In this document: positions 1 through 13,201 of the stretch, piece by piece
Numbering within the stretch: the first letter of the stretch is position 1
How the letters are laid out: every line of letters begins with the position of its first letter
Origin: Cordia subcordata
Lineage: Eukaryota; Streptophyta; Magnoliopsida; Boraginales; Cordiaceae
NCBI GenBank assembly: GCA_028554755.1
Contig: JAPTOF010000021.1
Span: 4,389,501-4,453,500 of the forward strand
Direction of reading: 5' to 3'
Length of the DNA: 64,000 nucleotides
Position numbers and translations under genes: made by a program
The notes under the pieces: model-generated
Seen by the model: only the letters and a program-made list of their open reading frames with translations
Told to the model about the DNA's origin: nothing
Databases searched by the model: none

Positions 1-3000
1 ACCAAATTTTATTGAGAAAATGCATTTGAAAGTTATTTTTTTTGTAAGTCAAATTGTGAGTTTTGAACTCGATGAAAGAAGATTTTGATAGTTTTGGAGT
101 TATTATATTTCGGTATCGTATATAGGTTGTGAATTTAATTGGCAATTATTATTTTATTGTGACACTTGCATCAGTGGAGATTGTACACTATATCGCGTAG
201 TATACTACTTATTGAGGATATCTTACTCTCCTTTGGTGGTTGGGTAAAATGAACCACTTTTCGTATTGCTATGCCATGATTATAGCCTAACTTGTATTCT
301 GACAAGAATTAATTTGCATTGAAAATTTGTATGTTTTGTCTTGTTTCGACCAATTAATATATTGCGTGTAAATTATTATTTGTTTCTTTTATGCATTATG
401 TAACTTTTTTTGATATTTGAAAATGATTATTGTTATAAGGTTCCAACCTACTTTATAGGGAAGGATCCTTTTATTGAGTTATATATTGATTCTTTTTTAC
501 TAATATATTTTGCAAAAAAGGAGAAATAGAGTCGTTTGGGAGAAAAGCCTTGCATAGCTTTTCAATAAGGAGATATGAGTTTATCTTTTACTTGATTTTT
601 AGAACTTTTTTTGAGCTAAGATTTAACCTTTTATTTTACTATTTTGGAATTAACAATATTTTGTAAATCTGGAGATTTATGAATTATAATCTTTTTGAAA
701 GGGTGAAATTTCATCAATGATAATAATCATGCAATCGTCTTTAACCTCCATGGAAGAAGGGGCAAAAAAAGAAGAAAAAAAAGAAAATATCATTTTTTTG
801 TCATAAAAAAAATCAAGCTGGTAGAATTTGCTCACCGGTACGTCCAACAAAATTTAATCACCAACTGATAAATTTCTGGTATATAGTACGTCCTATAGCC
901 AGGCATATCCCTCTATCCATACCCTATCATCTTTATACCAGCTCGTGATTTTCATGTTGTTCTGCTTTGTTGTTTATTTGTCACCCATAGTTTTTGCATG
1001 CATGTAAGGGTGGAGGGATATCCGACGCGTGAAAGAAAAGTGGTTTGTAATAGTTCCATTGTTGGTGGTGGACCCCACAGTTGGACAAAACCCTAGTAAG
1101 ATGGTTAAATTAATGGCTTTTGGTGGGGTTTGATATACTTGTAGACAGGGAAAACACTAGAATAAGTGTAACGTTGCGTCTCAGGATGGATTTCCAGCGG
1201 AAAAAAAGAATCACTCAACAGAGGAAAAAGAAGCAACCCCTTGTTGTGTGGCTATTAAAGATATGGACCCATATGTTAAAGCAAACAATTTATAGTTAGC
1301 ATAGTATGCGACTTGGAATCTTATACTTTCCCCATAAAACAACTTGAATTTGGAGTTCAATGCAATATATAATTGCGTTATGTTAAATATTATCCCATTT
1401 TATCACCTTTTCTTTTTCTTTTTTAAAAAATTTATAGTAGTTCTCAACTTACATACTTTCATTAATAACTTGAATTCGAAACTTATATATTTCAAATAGA
1501 GAGTGCTATCACTGAATTATACTTTCTTATCCCCCAATTTATCACCTTAACTTTTCAAGTGTGTGTTCATTTAACATGTTAAAAGAAGAAACATAAACTA
1601 AATAAAAAAAAAATTCTCAAGTTAATATGAATTATATATGCACATAAGAAGTGATATTTGAGTCACAAAAAAGAGTAAATATTTAAGATTAGTCCTCTGT
1701 ATACATAAATCTCTAGAAAATGTGAAGTTTGTAGATTATTATATGAGTATTTTAGATATTACCCGATATTCATCTTTAATTTATTACTTATTAAATGTGA
1801 ATGACTAGTGGACGCGCATGCCAAAATAACAACTTCTTTTAATTTCATTTCTCTTTTTCGGAAATGTCAAATTATAAGGTACATACATATAAGAGGTAAT
1901 AAATAGATAATAAAAATGAAAAAAGGGGTTTAATAGCTTGTATCTTTCTTGTTATAGAAGTGTTAAGGTATTACGAGTTCCACTTTCGTTTCAAATAATG
2001 TTACTCAGGCAACTAGCTATCCTGTTCAAGTAAGGTCGCCTCAACCAACTAGCTATAGGTAGGCCTTCTTACATATATAGTATACAGACTAAATTATTGA
2101 AATGCTGAATTCTCATGAGATTCTTCAAAGTAAATATATCAACGAGCCATGGCCAGTCATTATTGGTATCAACTAATACCATCCACCCTCCCCACACCCC
2201 CCCTCCCTCCCTCCCTCTCTCCCTCTTTAAAGTTATATTGAGATACCACTTATTTAAAAGTTTAAATTTATTTAATATTTTAAATGACTATGAATTTTTG
2301 GATTTGAGACTTACATGTGAACAATGTTCAATATCACCCCTCCCCCCTCCCTCTCCCCCTTGATATGTTTGGATGGCGATGAGTTTTTAAACCTGAAACC
2401 TAAACATGAACAATGTTTAATATTTTGGGTAGCATAAAGTTTTGAATTTAAGATCGTTTAGTTTTTAGGCTCTTATACCATATTGAAATTACCACTTCAT
2501 TTAAAAGATTAAATTTATAAAAATAATATTAATTTATTTATTTATTGTGATCAATAAAATCACATTATATTCATTCAAATGTTACAAAACTGTGATATAG
2601 TAGTAACTCCTAATGAATATTTTTCATCAAGAATTACATAATATTTGTAATAAAATAATATAGATTTAAATTTTGAAATCTTTTATCACAATAAATTAGT
2701 GTTGATCAATTCACTTAACCTTTGAAATTTTAGTCTCATAAATTTATACTGATTCACATTACTTGTTTGACAAAGTGGCTGGCCGACAAAAAAAAAAATA
2801 ATTGTAGAAGTTGGAAAATATCTCCAACATATGTAATGTGAAAACGTTTTTTGTCATAATGTGATGATATATCAATTGAAGGCATTAATTATATAATTGG
2901 AAATTGCGTTTGCAAAAACGCAACTTGATGTGCAAAAGCGCAACCTAAATTCAAACGAGGGTTCAACAACTGAGAACGAGTGGGGCCCAACAGTGGGGCC

Positions 3001-5051
3001 CAAAGTTATTCTTTTGCAGTGACTCTTATCCGACTCATGCATGTATCATAATTAGATTCTAAGCTGATAATTAACTTCTTAATTCAATGACAGTGATAAT
3101 TGTGATGATTATGATGCGATTTGATAAGTTTTTCTCCTTTCTTTCAGGTGTTGATTAGCACATGGTTCCTTGCGGGAGTTACCTTTTCCAACAACTAGGG
3201 TATAATTTATGTGATGTACAGGATGATTAAATCATTTTAATATTTTTATTCATTGTTAATAGTTAACTTTAATTTTTACATTATATAAATATATTGTGTC
3301 AAAATTAGTTGTTACTAAGTTTTTAATATTATTAACGCTTTCTTGTAGAAGATATGTAATAATTAAATAGCATATATATACAAATTAAAAATATTGATAT
3401 ATAGATTTTTATAGTCTATACGACAAAAAATATAATATATTTTGTATAATTTAAATCTTGATAATTTTTAAATATTAATAATATTTTTTTTCTATAAGAG
3501 ATTTGCAATATTCTTGTATGAGGTTTAAATTGGAAAATTAAAGTAAAATCAAAAGAAAGATTTGATTTGAAAAAAGAAAAGAAACAATAAAAACAACAAA
3601 AGTAGATCAGTATTTCCATTGAGTATAACATTACACCCATTAACAATAAATTAATATTTTTATTGATATGAAAGTTTATCATTTTCAATCATTTCGACAT
3701 TAAAATGATCATTTTGAATGATTCATTTTTTTCAAGAGTTAGGTCAACGTGAGTATGATTAAAAATGGTAAATTTTTATAATGGATCATTTAATTAATTT
3801 TGACGGAAAAGTATATATAATATATTTATTGAAGTTTAACTCCATTTTTGGAACACAAATAATTGATAGAATTAGATTTGTGCTTGAAAAGATAAGGGTT
3901 GGTTCTACATTTTATAGCGTAAAGAGAAATTCTTTGTAAAATATGTTTTTTTCATTTGAATCTAAAATTTAAACATAAAAATAATAATTCAAAATTATTA
4001 GTTGAAAAATAATAATTAAAAATTATTACTTGAAGCATTATCTTGAATATTTTTTTTTATCTCTATAATGAATTTGTTTGTGAAATTTATAAAAATAAAT
4101 TCTAACAAATAAGAAATGATATATAGTCATGATCTTAAAGTCAATAATGATCTTAAAGTCAATAACTTTTTTTTTTATAATATTTTAAAGTAATCCCACT
4201 CGAATTGGTGAAAGAGCACTAATGGTGTAACTAGGGAGCAGAGTTAACCAGCAATTTTTTATATCATCATATATAATCTCTGTTATTGTCACTCTCTCTC
4301 AATTTGACTATTACCGTGTTAAAATATTCAAATTACTCCTTAATATTTTAAAAATTTATTTGAATTAATACTTATTTTTATATTAATTTTTTCTTAAGAC
4401 GGAAATTATTTTGAATAGATTTATAAAATATCGAATACTAATATGAATATATATTTTTAAAATAATAATGATGAATTTGACTATATTATTTGTCCCTATA
4501 TTATGAATATATTTTTTAAATTACCCTTTGTTCTTTTTAAAAAAGGGTATATAATATCCTACATTGATATTTCATGTTTAAAAGTAATGTATTATATTTT
4601 AACAAAAATACCTTTATTTTTAGCTAATGACAATTAAATAATAATTGAAAAAAGAGGTAATTATGTGACCTTTTTAAAAAGAATAAGGGGATAATATAGT
4701 AAGTTTTGAAAAATCAACTAGCTAGACAAATCATAGGGATAATCAGCTAATTAGATAAATTAGAGGGATTAATGTGCATTGTTTAAAAAGATAGAGAAGT
4801 AATGTTATAAGTTTTAAAACATAGAGGAGTAATCAACTAATTATATAACTCATAAAGGGTAATTTGCATTTTATCCTTGTCTAAATGTGAATGAAGGGAT
4901 AATATTGTCCAAAGAGGATATTTGTTGCTTGTTTTCAATGTTAAGTTATTTGTACAAAGTGTTGTTAATATTGTGCTTCATATTCCATGGATACAAGATG
5001 CCCACTACCACATGTTACCAACTTTTTTTTTCCTTCGTCGAACCATTCTAT
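1..5051. other. AT-rich intergenic DNA, no gene seen
   Basis: No open frame here resembles a known protein. The stretch is AT-rich with poly-A and poly-T runs. Two pyrimidine-rich tracts (about 2178-2228 and 2335-2361) sit inside an imperfectly repeated block that shares phrases such as GAACAATGTT. Around 4590-4880 there is a diverged repeat that recurs near 9810-10060. The 69-90 aa open frames in this stretch have low-complexity composition and look like chance. Confidence 0.6.
4590..4880 (+). repeat. Diverged dispersed repeat, copy 1
   Basis: This copy contains phrases also found near 9810-10060 in the same order: ACCTTTATTTT followed by AGCTAA, then an AAGAGG purine stretch, then TTAGACAAATCA, then GGGTAATCAACTAAT-like text. 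Similarity is clear by eye but broken by many small changes and indels. No protein is encoded. It is probably an old non-autonomous element whose ends I could not define. Confidence 0.4.
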
Positions 5052-5059
5052 GTCACTCC

Positions 5060-5256
5060 TAGGGTTGTGCATTTATTGGGCAAATTTGATCCCTAACTCA
5101 AAAAATTAGGTATGGAGAAATTATTTTTGGGACATCAGGGAATCAAAGAAAAAATATTGGGGATGAGGAAAAATTTTGGAGAAACAAGTTGGGGTTTGGA
5201 ACAAATTTCTTTTTTCAGGCAAAACCCGAAACCCAATTTTTTTTTACTTTTTTTAG

Positions 5257-5295
<39 letters not shown>

Positions 5296-5812
5296 TATAT
5301 TTGTTGGATCATGTTTTTTATTTATGCTTTAGATTTTTGGGTTATGATTGATTGGTTATGAGATATGAATGTACTGTTGAATTGTCTTTTTCGTTTATGT
5401 TTTGGACTTATAAGTTATGATTCACTAATTATGTATTATATTATATTTTTTGAGTTTGAATTATGTTATATATATTTTTTTATTTACACTTTAAAGTCTA
5501 GATTTAGAATTATTTTGTTGAAAAATTATGATGTTTTTATCTGTTCAACAAAGCATGTTAAAACTTACTACTTAGTAGTAGAATTAGCTGATAGTTGAGA
5601 CTTGTGTTAATAGTAAAATTAGTTTTAAACCTTTTCTTAAAAAAATTTGGGGATTCTTCAATTCTTGGTACTTTTTTCCTATTCCCCATTTTCCCAAAAT
5701 GCGTTCCCCATTGGTGAATTGGTATGGGGAATAGAACAAAGTTCCAATCTCAAAAATTATTTTGGGAAAAAAATTATTGATTGGGACGGGGAATTCCTAA
5801 TGAACACCCCTA
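5060..5812. mobile_element. Non-autonomous hAT-like DNA transposon
   Basis: The left end reads TAGGGTTGTGCAT and the right end reads ATGAACACCCCTA, which are imperfect inverted repeats of the TAGGGGTGTKCA type common in plant hAT elements. The flanking 8-mers GTCACTCC (5052-5059) and ATCACTCT (5813-5820) match at 6 of 8 positions, as expected for an aged 8-bp target duplication. The interior has a TA microsatellite (about 5261-5292) and no transposase. hAT assignment is inference from end sequence and duplication length. Confidence 0.55.
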
Positions 5813-6931
5813 ATCACTCTGCACTATTAATGTTGTGTTTGGAATGGCTTATTATAAGATGCTTATTCTATCTACAAATCATTTTTTTATTTCAACAGCT
5901 GCAACTCAAATTGAAAAAGCTTCAAATTGCTTCTATTTTTTCTATTGCTTTTCATGGAAAAAAATATTTTGCATTTTTCTATTTTTTTTCTAAAAATAAA
6001 TAAATAAAATAAAAGAGTCTCTAACAGCTTAATTTTTTGACAAAGTGATAAATGCATATGATATTAAAGTCAAATTAATGAAAATTTTGAGTTCAATTAA
6101 GTCTTGCCTTATTCTATATTATATTTAAAATTAAATTTAAATTACGAGTGAGAAGACATTTTAAAAGTAATATATAAATAACTCTAGGAGTGTTTAATGT
6201 GCTAAAAGGAAATACTATCATGCACAAGAATATCTAAATATATCTAAGATTTTTATTCGGTGAGGAACATGTAATTTGACTCTCATATATGAATAACTCT
6301 CATATACGAATAATTTTTTAATATACATTAAAATTAATTTTTTCATACTAAAAAATGCCTTAAGAGGATATATACTATTTTTTATAATGGAGAACTCACC
6401 TTAGAGAGGACCATATTAAATCTGCTCTAAAGTAATAACTCTTCTAATACAGTGGTGTACCCAATACATCATCTATAAAATGGGCTAATGTATATTAGCC
6501 TTGGGTTTAATGGGTGAAATGTTTGAGTGGTGGTGGCGTTGGTGAAATATACAGGAGAAAGTTTAGTTATAAAAAAGTGAGACATAAGATTATATTATGA
6601 GAAAAAAGTAGGAAGTTGATTTTTTTTAATTAATTTCTAACAAATACATAACTTGTAACATAAATATAGTTGATGTACATATAGTACTAGAGATCTTATC
6701 CAATGTTTTTCAAAGTAAATTTCAACTTTCAAAATTATAAAATTATATCTTTTAATTAAAAGAATAAATAATTTCTCATATAATGTAAGAGTAACTTCTG
6801 AAAAATATCTTTTTCTTGAATTTTTTTAGCTTCTTTTACTTTTTATTTTGATCAAAAACCTTTTCAAAATGGACTATAAGTAAGTTAACTAACTTTTAAA
6901 CTTGCAAAACGCATTCAAGTGTCTAAAAGAT
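5813..6931. other. Intergenic, no gene seen
   Basis: AT-rich sequence without a recognisable coding region. A phrase GTGTTTGGAATGGC near 5837 resembles MITE ends in this genome, but no matching inverted partner was found. Nothing else can be supported. Confidence 0.5.
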
Positions 6932-7385
6932 GATGTGCCAAATAGAGCTTAATTGTATTTATTTAACAAATTTGATTGACTGATACAAAATAACTTTCAT
7001 TAGATTAAATTTCAATATGTTTCTTGCAATTTAATTAAAGACTGCAGTTACAGTTAAAATGCGTGTAAACAACATTATTTATAAAGTGCTAATTTTATTA
7101 TAAAAAATTATTTAATATTTTATTGATAATAAAATTTAATATTCAATGAGTCCTAGTAAGATGGGCCAAATAAAGTTTAATTGTATTTATTTAATGGATT
7201 TGGTCAATTGATACAGAAAAACTTTCATTAGATTAAATTTCAATATATTTCTTGCAATTTAATTAATTAAAAACTGTAGATGCAAGTAAAATGTTTGTAA
7301 ACAATATTACAAAGTACTAATTTTATTATAAAAATTTATTTAATATTTTATTGATAATAAAATTTAATATTCATTGAGTCCTTGC
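6932..7385 (+). repeat. Tandem duplication of about 228 bp
   Basis: Copy 1 (6932-7159) and copy 2 (7160 to about 7385) run in parallel from GATGTGCCAAATAGAG / GATGGGCCAAATAAAG to ATTCAATGAGTCCT / ATTCATTGAGTCCT. They differ by scattered substitutions and short indels, so the duplication is not recent. No coding potential. Confidence 0.85.
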
Positions 7386-7403
7386 AATGTTAACCAGAGT
7401 GTA

Positions 7404-7407
<4 letters not shown>

Positions 7408-7446
<39 letters not shown>
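7408..7446. repeat. (TA)n microsatellite
   Basis: About 19 uninterrupted TA dinucleotides just after the tandem duplication. Confidence 0.95.
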
Positions 7447-7450
<4 letters not shown>

Positions 7451-10400
7451 TGTCTATCATGTGACTGTTAGTGTTAGGGGGCAGGAATATTCAATAAGAT
7501 AGCACGGACGTTCTGATTTTCTGGATGTGACTGATGTCATGCGTCTAGATCATCTAATCTAAAGCCACTAAAGAGACATTTTTGGTACGGCCATGTACAA
7601 AAAGTTTTAAACCCCAACTCACAATTCCACGAGTTATTAATCAAGTCCCTAATTTTTTGAATTATTATTCACATATTAGTGGGTTACATCTCTAGTTATT
7701 AATGCATGGGCAATGATAACTACTACACGACCAATAATAATATCCATTTCGTTAAACTGTATGTTTGGAAAATTATGCCTGTGAGTGACATCAATATCAA
7801 CATAGACTAATTTCTTGTTTACTAATTATTTGATTTGAATTTTATACCACCTTCAATGATATATGTATCAAAGGTTTTATTACTCTTTGTGCGATATGTC
7901 CATTTCATAATGGAATTACTTAAAGAAATAGTGAATATGCATGCGTTAAGAATATAAATCCTTTGATAGAAAAACTACAAATAATTCAGATGTATTTTAT
8001 AAGATCACGAATTATTTTACAAGTGATTTCAGAATGAAATTCCATATGAGAAAAATGTTTGTTGTGCGTTGCTTAGATAGGCTAGAACTTTGTGTATTAA
8101 TTAAGGGTAGGTAAGTAATTTCAATGGCACTTCACTTTTTCATGTTACTTTTAATATGCAATAATATTTTGCAGGGCAGTGGGAATCATTTGCACTTTTT
8201 TTGTAGTATCAGAAGATTTGGGATAAATGATCAATATTAAGAACTATATTGAGAACAAATTTAATTAAAAAAAAAAAACATTGAAGAACTATTCATGCAT
8301 GATATTTGCTTGATCATGTATCACCAAGCATGCTTTTGATTCCGACACAGAGAAAAGGCCAAAAAGAAAAGGGAAAAAAAAAAAAAACCAAAAGATCAAA
8401 AGCATGCGCTTTGATTAGTGTAGCTCGGGAAAAGTCTATCACATTAAAAGTGATGCAGCACGCAACAGAACGGAGAGTTAAACACCGACACAAATTTATC
8501 ATATATGTGACAACGTCAGATTTATTTGGTGCTTGCATAATTTATGAAACTTGGTCAATGGTTAAAGACAAACTTTTACCCTTAGAGTTTAGACAATTGA
8601 GTACACAGTTCTGATCAACCAGGGACTCCGGACACTCAAGCGTTCAAGGAATAGCAGGCAATTAATTATTCAAGACCAGCGAGTAACGGACAATGATTTT
8701 TTTTATGGTAATAATACGTTATGAGTACATCCATTCCCGTAACGTGTGAGAAATATAACATGTTAATAGCCCACCTAGATGAAAGAAAGAACAACATGAA
8801 AATTGGGTAGACTTTTTAGGGAGAATCTTAGGAAAGTGAGGGATTTACTAGGGAATTAAATAAGTTGATATTGATATGATGAGAGAATGACACTAGCTAT
8901 GATAGTTGTATTATCTCACAAGAACAAATGTTTTAATTTGACTTCTACTGCCTAATTATTTAGAGTACTACTGCTATGCAGAAGAGGAAAGTATAACTGG
9001 AACGAAAACTATATCTTTGCGAGGTTTCTTAATTGTCTCCCTGTGACTACATCTGACAGCGGCTACATAACTTATAAGTTGGTCAGCGTTGAGCACAATG
9101 ACGCCATTATAGGTATGTCCCAGAAATTAAATAATGAAAACGACTTGTATTTGCTCTTGCAGTGGATGGACCATAAATAGTTTGCTTTAGCATTCTAGCG
9201 TTCAAAAGGTCATTGTTGCTTTTTTCTCTCCTAGGGATTCGGGTAAACTATGGCGTGAAAATTGGGGAATGGGGTTGTTAGGTATGGACTCGAATTTTCT
9301 CGTACTCTTTCCATCTTATTTTATTAATTATTTAAAGTTTTTACACTAAGACTAATAAAATTAATTACTATTCTCATTTTTTTTAATAAATTTGTAATAA
9401 CTTGATAAAAATACCTTTTCTCTTGTTTTGTCTTAAAATAAGAATAAATCTAAAAAAAAATTATTACTTATTGGAGTTTCTTAAAGTGACAGATATTTTG
9501 AGACAAAAAGAAACTCGTTAAAATAACTAATATTATGAGACAGAGGAAGTAATATTACAGGATAATAAAATGTACGTTGTCTTGTATGGTTTATTTTATT
9601 AGCTAATTACTTTCTTGTGCTTTTAAATTTACCATATTACACCTTATGATCCGCCTTGAGTTTTTAAACTTACCATATTAACCCCTATGATTTTTAAAAG
9701 CTAGCATATGATCTCTTACTTTCTCATTTTCTATCTATATTAACTTATTGTACATTATACATGTCTTTTTTGTATTTATGATTATTAAAACTTGCAATGT
9801 GTTATCTTCACAATATACCTTTATTTTGAGCTAAAGCTGTTCAAATAATAACAAAAGAAGAGGCAAATATATATGTCGTCTTTTGAAAAGTAAGCGGTAA
9901 CAGGATCAGTTATTTAGACAAATCACAAAGGGTAATCAACTAATCAAACTAATCACAAGAACCAACATGTCATCTTTCGAAAAATATACAGGGGTAGTAG
10001 TCAGTTTTAAATGGTGGTGGGGAGCGGGGGGTGGGGGAGAGAGAATGGATCAACTTTAGACAACCACAGAAGATTAATGAAACTTCTCGTAACTGCATAT
10101 TTTGAAATTAGAGCATAATCGCCCCAATTGGTAATGTCATTAGTTTTTTAACAAAAAAACAAAATGTCTTACATATCCTTCAATATAGAGATATCATGCA
10201 CCTATTGAAAAGGATAGGGAGATACTATACACTTATGACAAAGCAAAGGTGAGTCGGATGCAAATATACCATGTAAGATAAGTTGTTTTCTACAAAAATA
10301 ATTGCATTTGCATCACGTGCATGACATGCACTCTAAATTTTGACACAAAACATGATAAAAGGGTTAAGTGTACTCTGATTTTAAAAAGCATAAGGAGGTT

Positions 10401-11354
10401 ACTAGATAATTTTTAAATTACAAAGGGATATTATATGTACTTATGACAAAATATAAGAGAATTAGTTACAATTTACCCTTTATAATAAGGTGATCCAAAT
10501 TAGGAAAAGAGTATCCCTGAAATTTTTAAAGCAAATGAAATATTTATTAAATGACCATCTTTTTGGGTCATTAAACGAGATGATTTAGACTCTTGTGAAT
10601 AAAATAAGATTATGCTGCAATTGCTTCATACACGAGTGTTATTGGATTGATCATGTATCAAATTGACTGGGTCGTTATAAAGGCCAAACTATTTGATAGC
10701 TAGATAGCTAGCTAGGTGCCAAATCATATGGTATAGCAAACTTGTGAAATTTCGACACATAATGAATGCATGTCCTGTACTGCTATAACATGTGGATAAT
10801 TGGTCTGGGTTCTCGTGGAGGAGGATAAATAAGGTAAAACATCATTGGTATGATTACTTAATTTTCTTGTCTTAAACTTAAAAAAAATAATATTTAGCTG
10901 TCTGGTTTGTTGAGTTTGTAATTACCTTAGTTCTTTTTTGGTCAGGGTAATTACATTAAACATTTGTAAAAAAAAATTATTTTTCTAATAGTTCCTAAAC
11001 TATTGATTTTGTTATATTTTAGTTTATTGATTTTTAAAATGAAATTTTTAATTTTTTAACTTTTGATAAATAGAACATCGTTACTCCATAGAGTTCAATA
11101 AATGAAATGTCGTTAGCTTTGCGAAAGTTCATTTAGGGGTTTAAGAATTAAAAAGTTCGTTTTGAAAGTTAAAGAATTAAAATGTGATAAAATTAATAGT
11201 TCATGAATTATTAAAAAAAAAAACCCTTATAAAAAGTTAAAGAAAGAATGAGTTACGACTTTTCTATAGCATTAACTTGGTATTATGGTAGTTGGACCTA
11301 CGTCCCTTGGGCTTTTTAATTGCATTATCTTCAAACTCTAACATACGACCACAC

Positions 11355-11385
<31 letters not shown>

Positions 11386-11600
11386 TCCCAAAAGAAAACA
11401 CAGAAAAAAGAAAAATTTAAAGAAGAAGAAAGACAAAAGAGAAATCAATAATGGACAAAAGGGGACCCCCTAGTGGTTCACTATAGTAGATCATCATCAT
11501 CATCACCTTCTAATCTTCTTCTTTTCCTAGTTTAATATATTATTATTGTTATATATCTATGTATATTAATTTAATATATTATTATATATGTATACTTGTA
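7447..11600. other. Intergenic and distal upstream region of BLH1
   Basis: No gene was recognised. The 102-codon plus-strand frame at 8306-8614 has a lysine-rich low-complexity segment and matches no family I know. A second copy of the diverged repeat seen at 4590-4880 lies near 9810-10060. A G-rich run occupies about 10012-10037. A-rich AAAAG repeats at about 11350-11385 and a TCA triplet run near 11490-11505 precede the BLH1 transcribed region. Confidence 0.5.
9810..10060 (+). repeat. Diverged dispersed repeat, copy 2
   Basis: Same order of phrases as the copy at 4590-4880, including ACCTTTATTTT, an AAGAGG stretch, TTAGACAAATCACAAAGG and GGTAATCAACTAATC. Related wording (TTACCATATTA followed by CCCCTATGAT) extends upstream to about 9620. 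Ends are not defined. Confidence 0.4.
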
Positions 11601-11619
11601 AAAGTTTAGTGGAAGGGGA

Positions 11620-12305
11620 CACTTCCTCGTTTTTCAGCTGTTTGTATCTCTTCTGACACACTGATAATAGCTCTTGCATACTTTGTTGACGAAAAAACAC
11701 ACACACTCACACACACACGCATACACATCTACACCTTTCCATCTCTGAAAAGTTTGTTTGTAAGTTCCTCTCTCTCTCTCTCTCTGAGATGCGCCCGTTG
11801 GCTGCATCAAATGATTTGGGAAGAGAGGTCAAATCAACGAAGTTCCCTATAGTTTGATCAATTGCAGGTACTTCACTAAAAAGCAACACGACTCTCTCAC
11901 AGTATAAAATCGAAAAAAAAAGAAGAAGAAAGAAGTTAGAAATATGAAAGGATCATTTGTGTATATATATATATATGTTATAAATTCATCTACTTCTTTT
12001 TTTTAATTTTTTTGGGAAAAAAATGACAAAAAGAAGAGAATAGTGATGTATGGTGTGGATAAAATGAGGGAATGAATAAAGATGAGCATCTTTTTTTTTT
12101 TTCTTCCTTTTTAGCCCCATCTCTTTATTTTACTCTCTCTTCACTTTCTATCAATGAGTACTGGGAGAGACTTGCACAAAGAGTGTGTGTATGTGTGTGT
12201 TTCTTTTTTCTATTTGAATCTGACAGAGAAGTGTTTTTGTTTTTCTATTTGAATCTGACAGAGAAGTGAAGTCAACAGAGATTACCAATCATCATCAACA
12301 AAGAT

Positions 12306-12341
<36 letters not shown>

Positions 12342-12947
12342 AATATAAATATATATTAGTAGATCTCTTAGATAGGCATGTGGGTATGGCTTCTCCTTTT
12401 TTTTTTTTTGAATTTGTTTTTATTTTTTTCTTTGTGATCGTAGCCTTTTGAATTGTGGTCAGTTGCATGGCCATGAAGTCTTATTTCTGCGATTTTGTTT
12501 GTCACTTGTACTAAAAATTTCCATCCTTTGCAGATGATGATATAGCACGTGTAAAACTCACAGTTCCGTTAAAATCAGGTACCGTGAAGATATTACTAAA
12601 CTATATATACAGCTATATCCGTGACACTTAATTCTTCATCTCCACCTTGTTAATTAATTCTGCTAAACTTTTTCTAGTTAAAGATCACAAGAAAGCAAGA
12701 AAAGCTCACATGGCTGCTTGTTTACAGTTGATGAATAGTACAATCAAAACAGATCATTGAACTACCATATATATGGTTCTTGCGATTCATATTAATATTC
12801 ACTTGTTTATTTTTTGTTTGAATTTTCCAGGCCTTATTTAATCAGATAGACTATCTCACACCTGCGGTCTATATCTTTCAGTACCTACCAAATGGGTTGA
12901 AAACTATATCCCTCACCAGCTACACTTCACCTGCAACAGGTACTCTA

Positions 12948-12980
<33 letters not shown>

Positions 12981-13201
12981 ATATGTACACACATGTTGAA
13001 TGAGAAGTCTAACATATGGGTTGCTCTTCGGTCTAGCAATTATCCAAGTCAAAATTCATGCGAGTCTTTTTTTTTTTTTTTAATTATTATTATTATGGGG
13101 GTGTTGATTTGGCGGACCAGATTGAAGAATTTTCCCTGACGTGGTCTCTTTTTCATTGATGTAGGATAGAACATATATATTTTTTTCCACAAGACTGACA
13201 G
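11620..13201 (+). promoter_or_regulatory. BLH1: BLH1 promoter-proximal region and 5' leader with probable introns
   Basis: The stretch carries a CT dinucleotide tract (about 11767-11786), typical of plant leaders. Possible splice sites would divide it: a donor after GCAG at 11868, an acceptor ending CTTTGCAG at 12533, a donor at 12579 (AATCAG then GTACC), an acceptor TTTTCCAG at 12830, a donor at 12940 (AACAG then GTACT) and an acceptor GATGTAG ending 13164. These boundaries are inferred from consensus only. Other BELL genes are known to have introns in the leader. The candidate introns contain TA/CA and TG microsatellites and poly-T runs. The transcription start is not visible. Confidence 0.45.
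11789..11857 (+). CDS. Upstream ORF in the BLH1 leader (22 codons)
   Basis: An ATG directly follows the CT-rich tract and opens a 22-codon frame that begins MRPLAASN and ends KFPIV before TGA. It lies just upstream of the candidate first leader donor at 11868, so it would sit in the first leader exon if that exon is real. If translated, it could reduce initiation at the main BLH1 start 1.3 kb downstream. I do not know whether the peptide is conserved in other species. Its significance is inference; short ORFs of this size also occur by chance. Confidence 0.4.
   Translation: MRPLAASNDLGREVKSTKFPIV

Noticed and set aside
8306..8614. 102-codon plus-strand frame upstream of BLH1
   Set aside because: A Lys-rich low-complexity segment from an A-run, overlapped by an antisense frame, no splice or family support.
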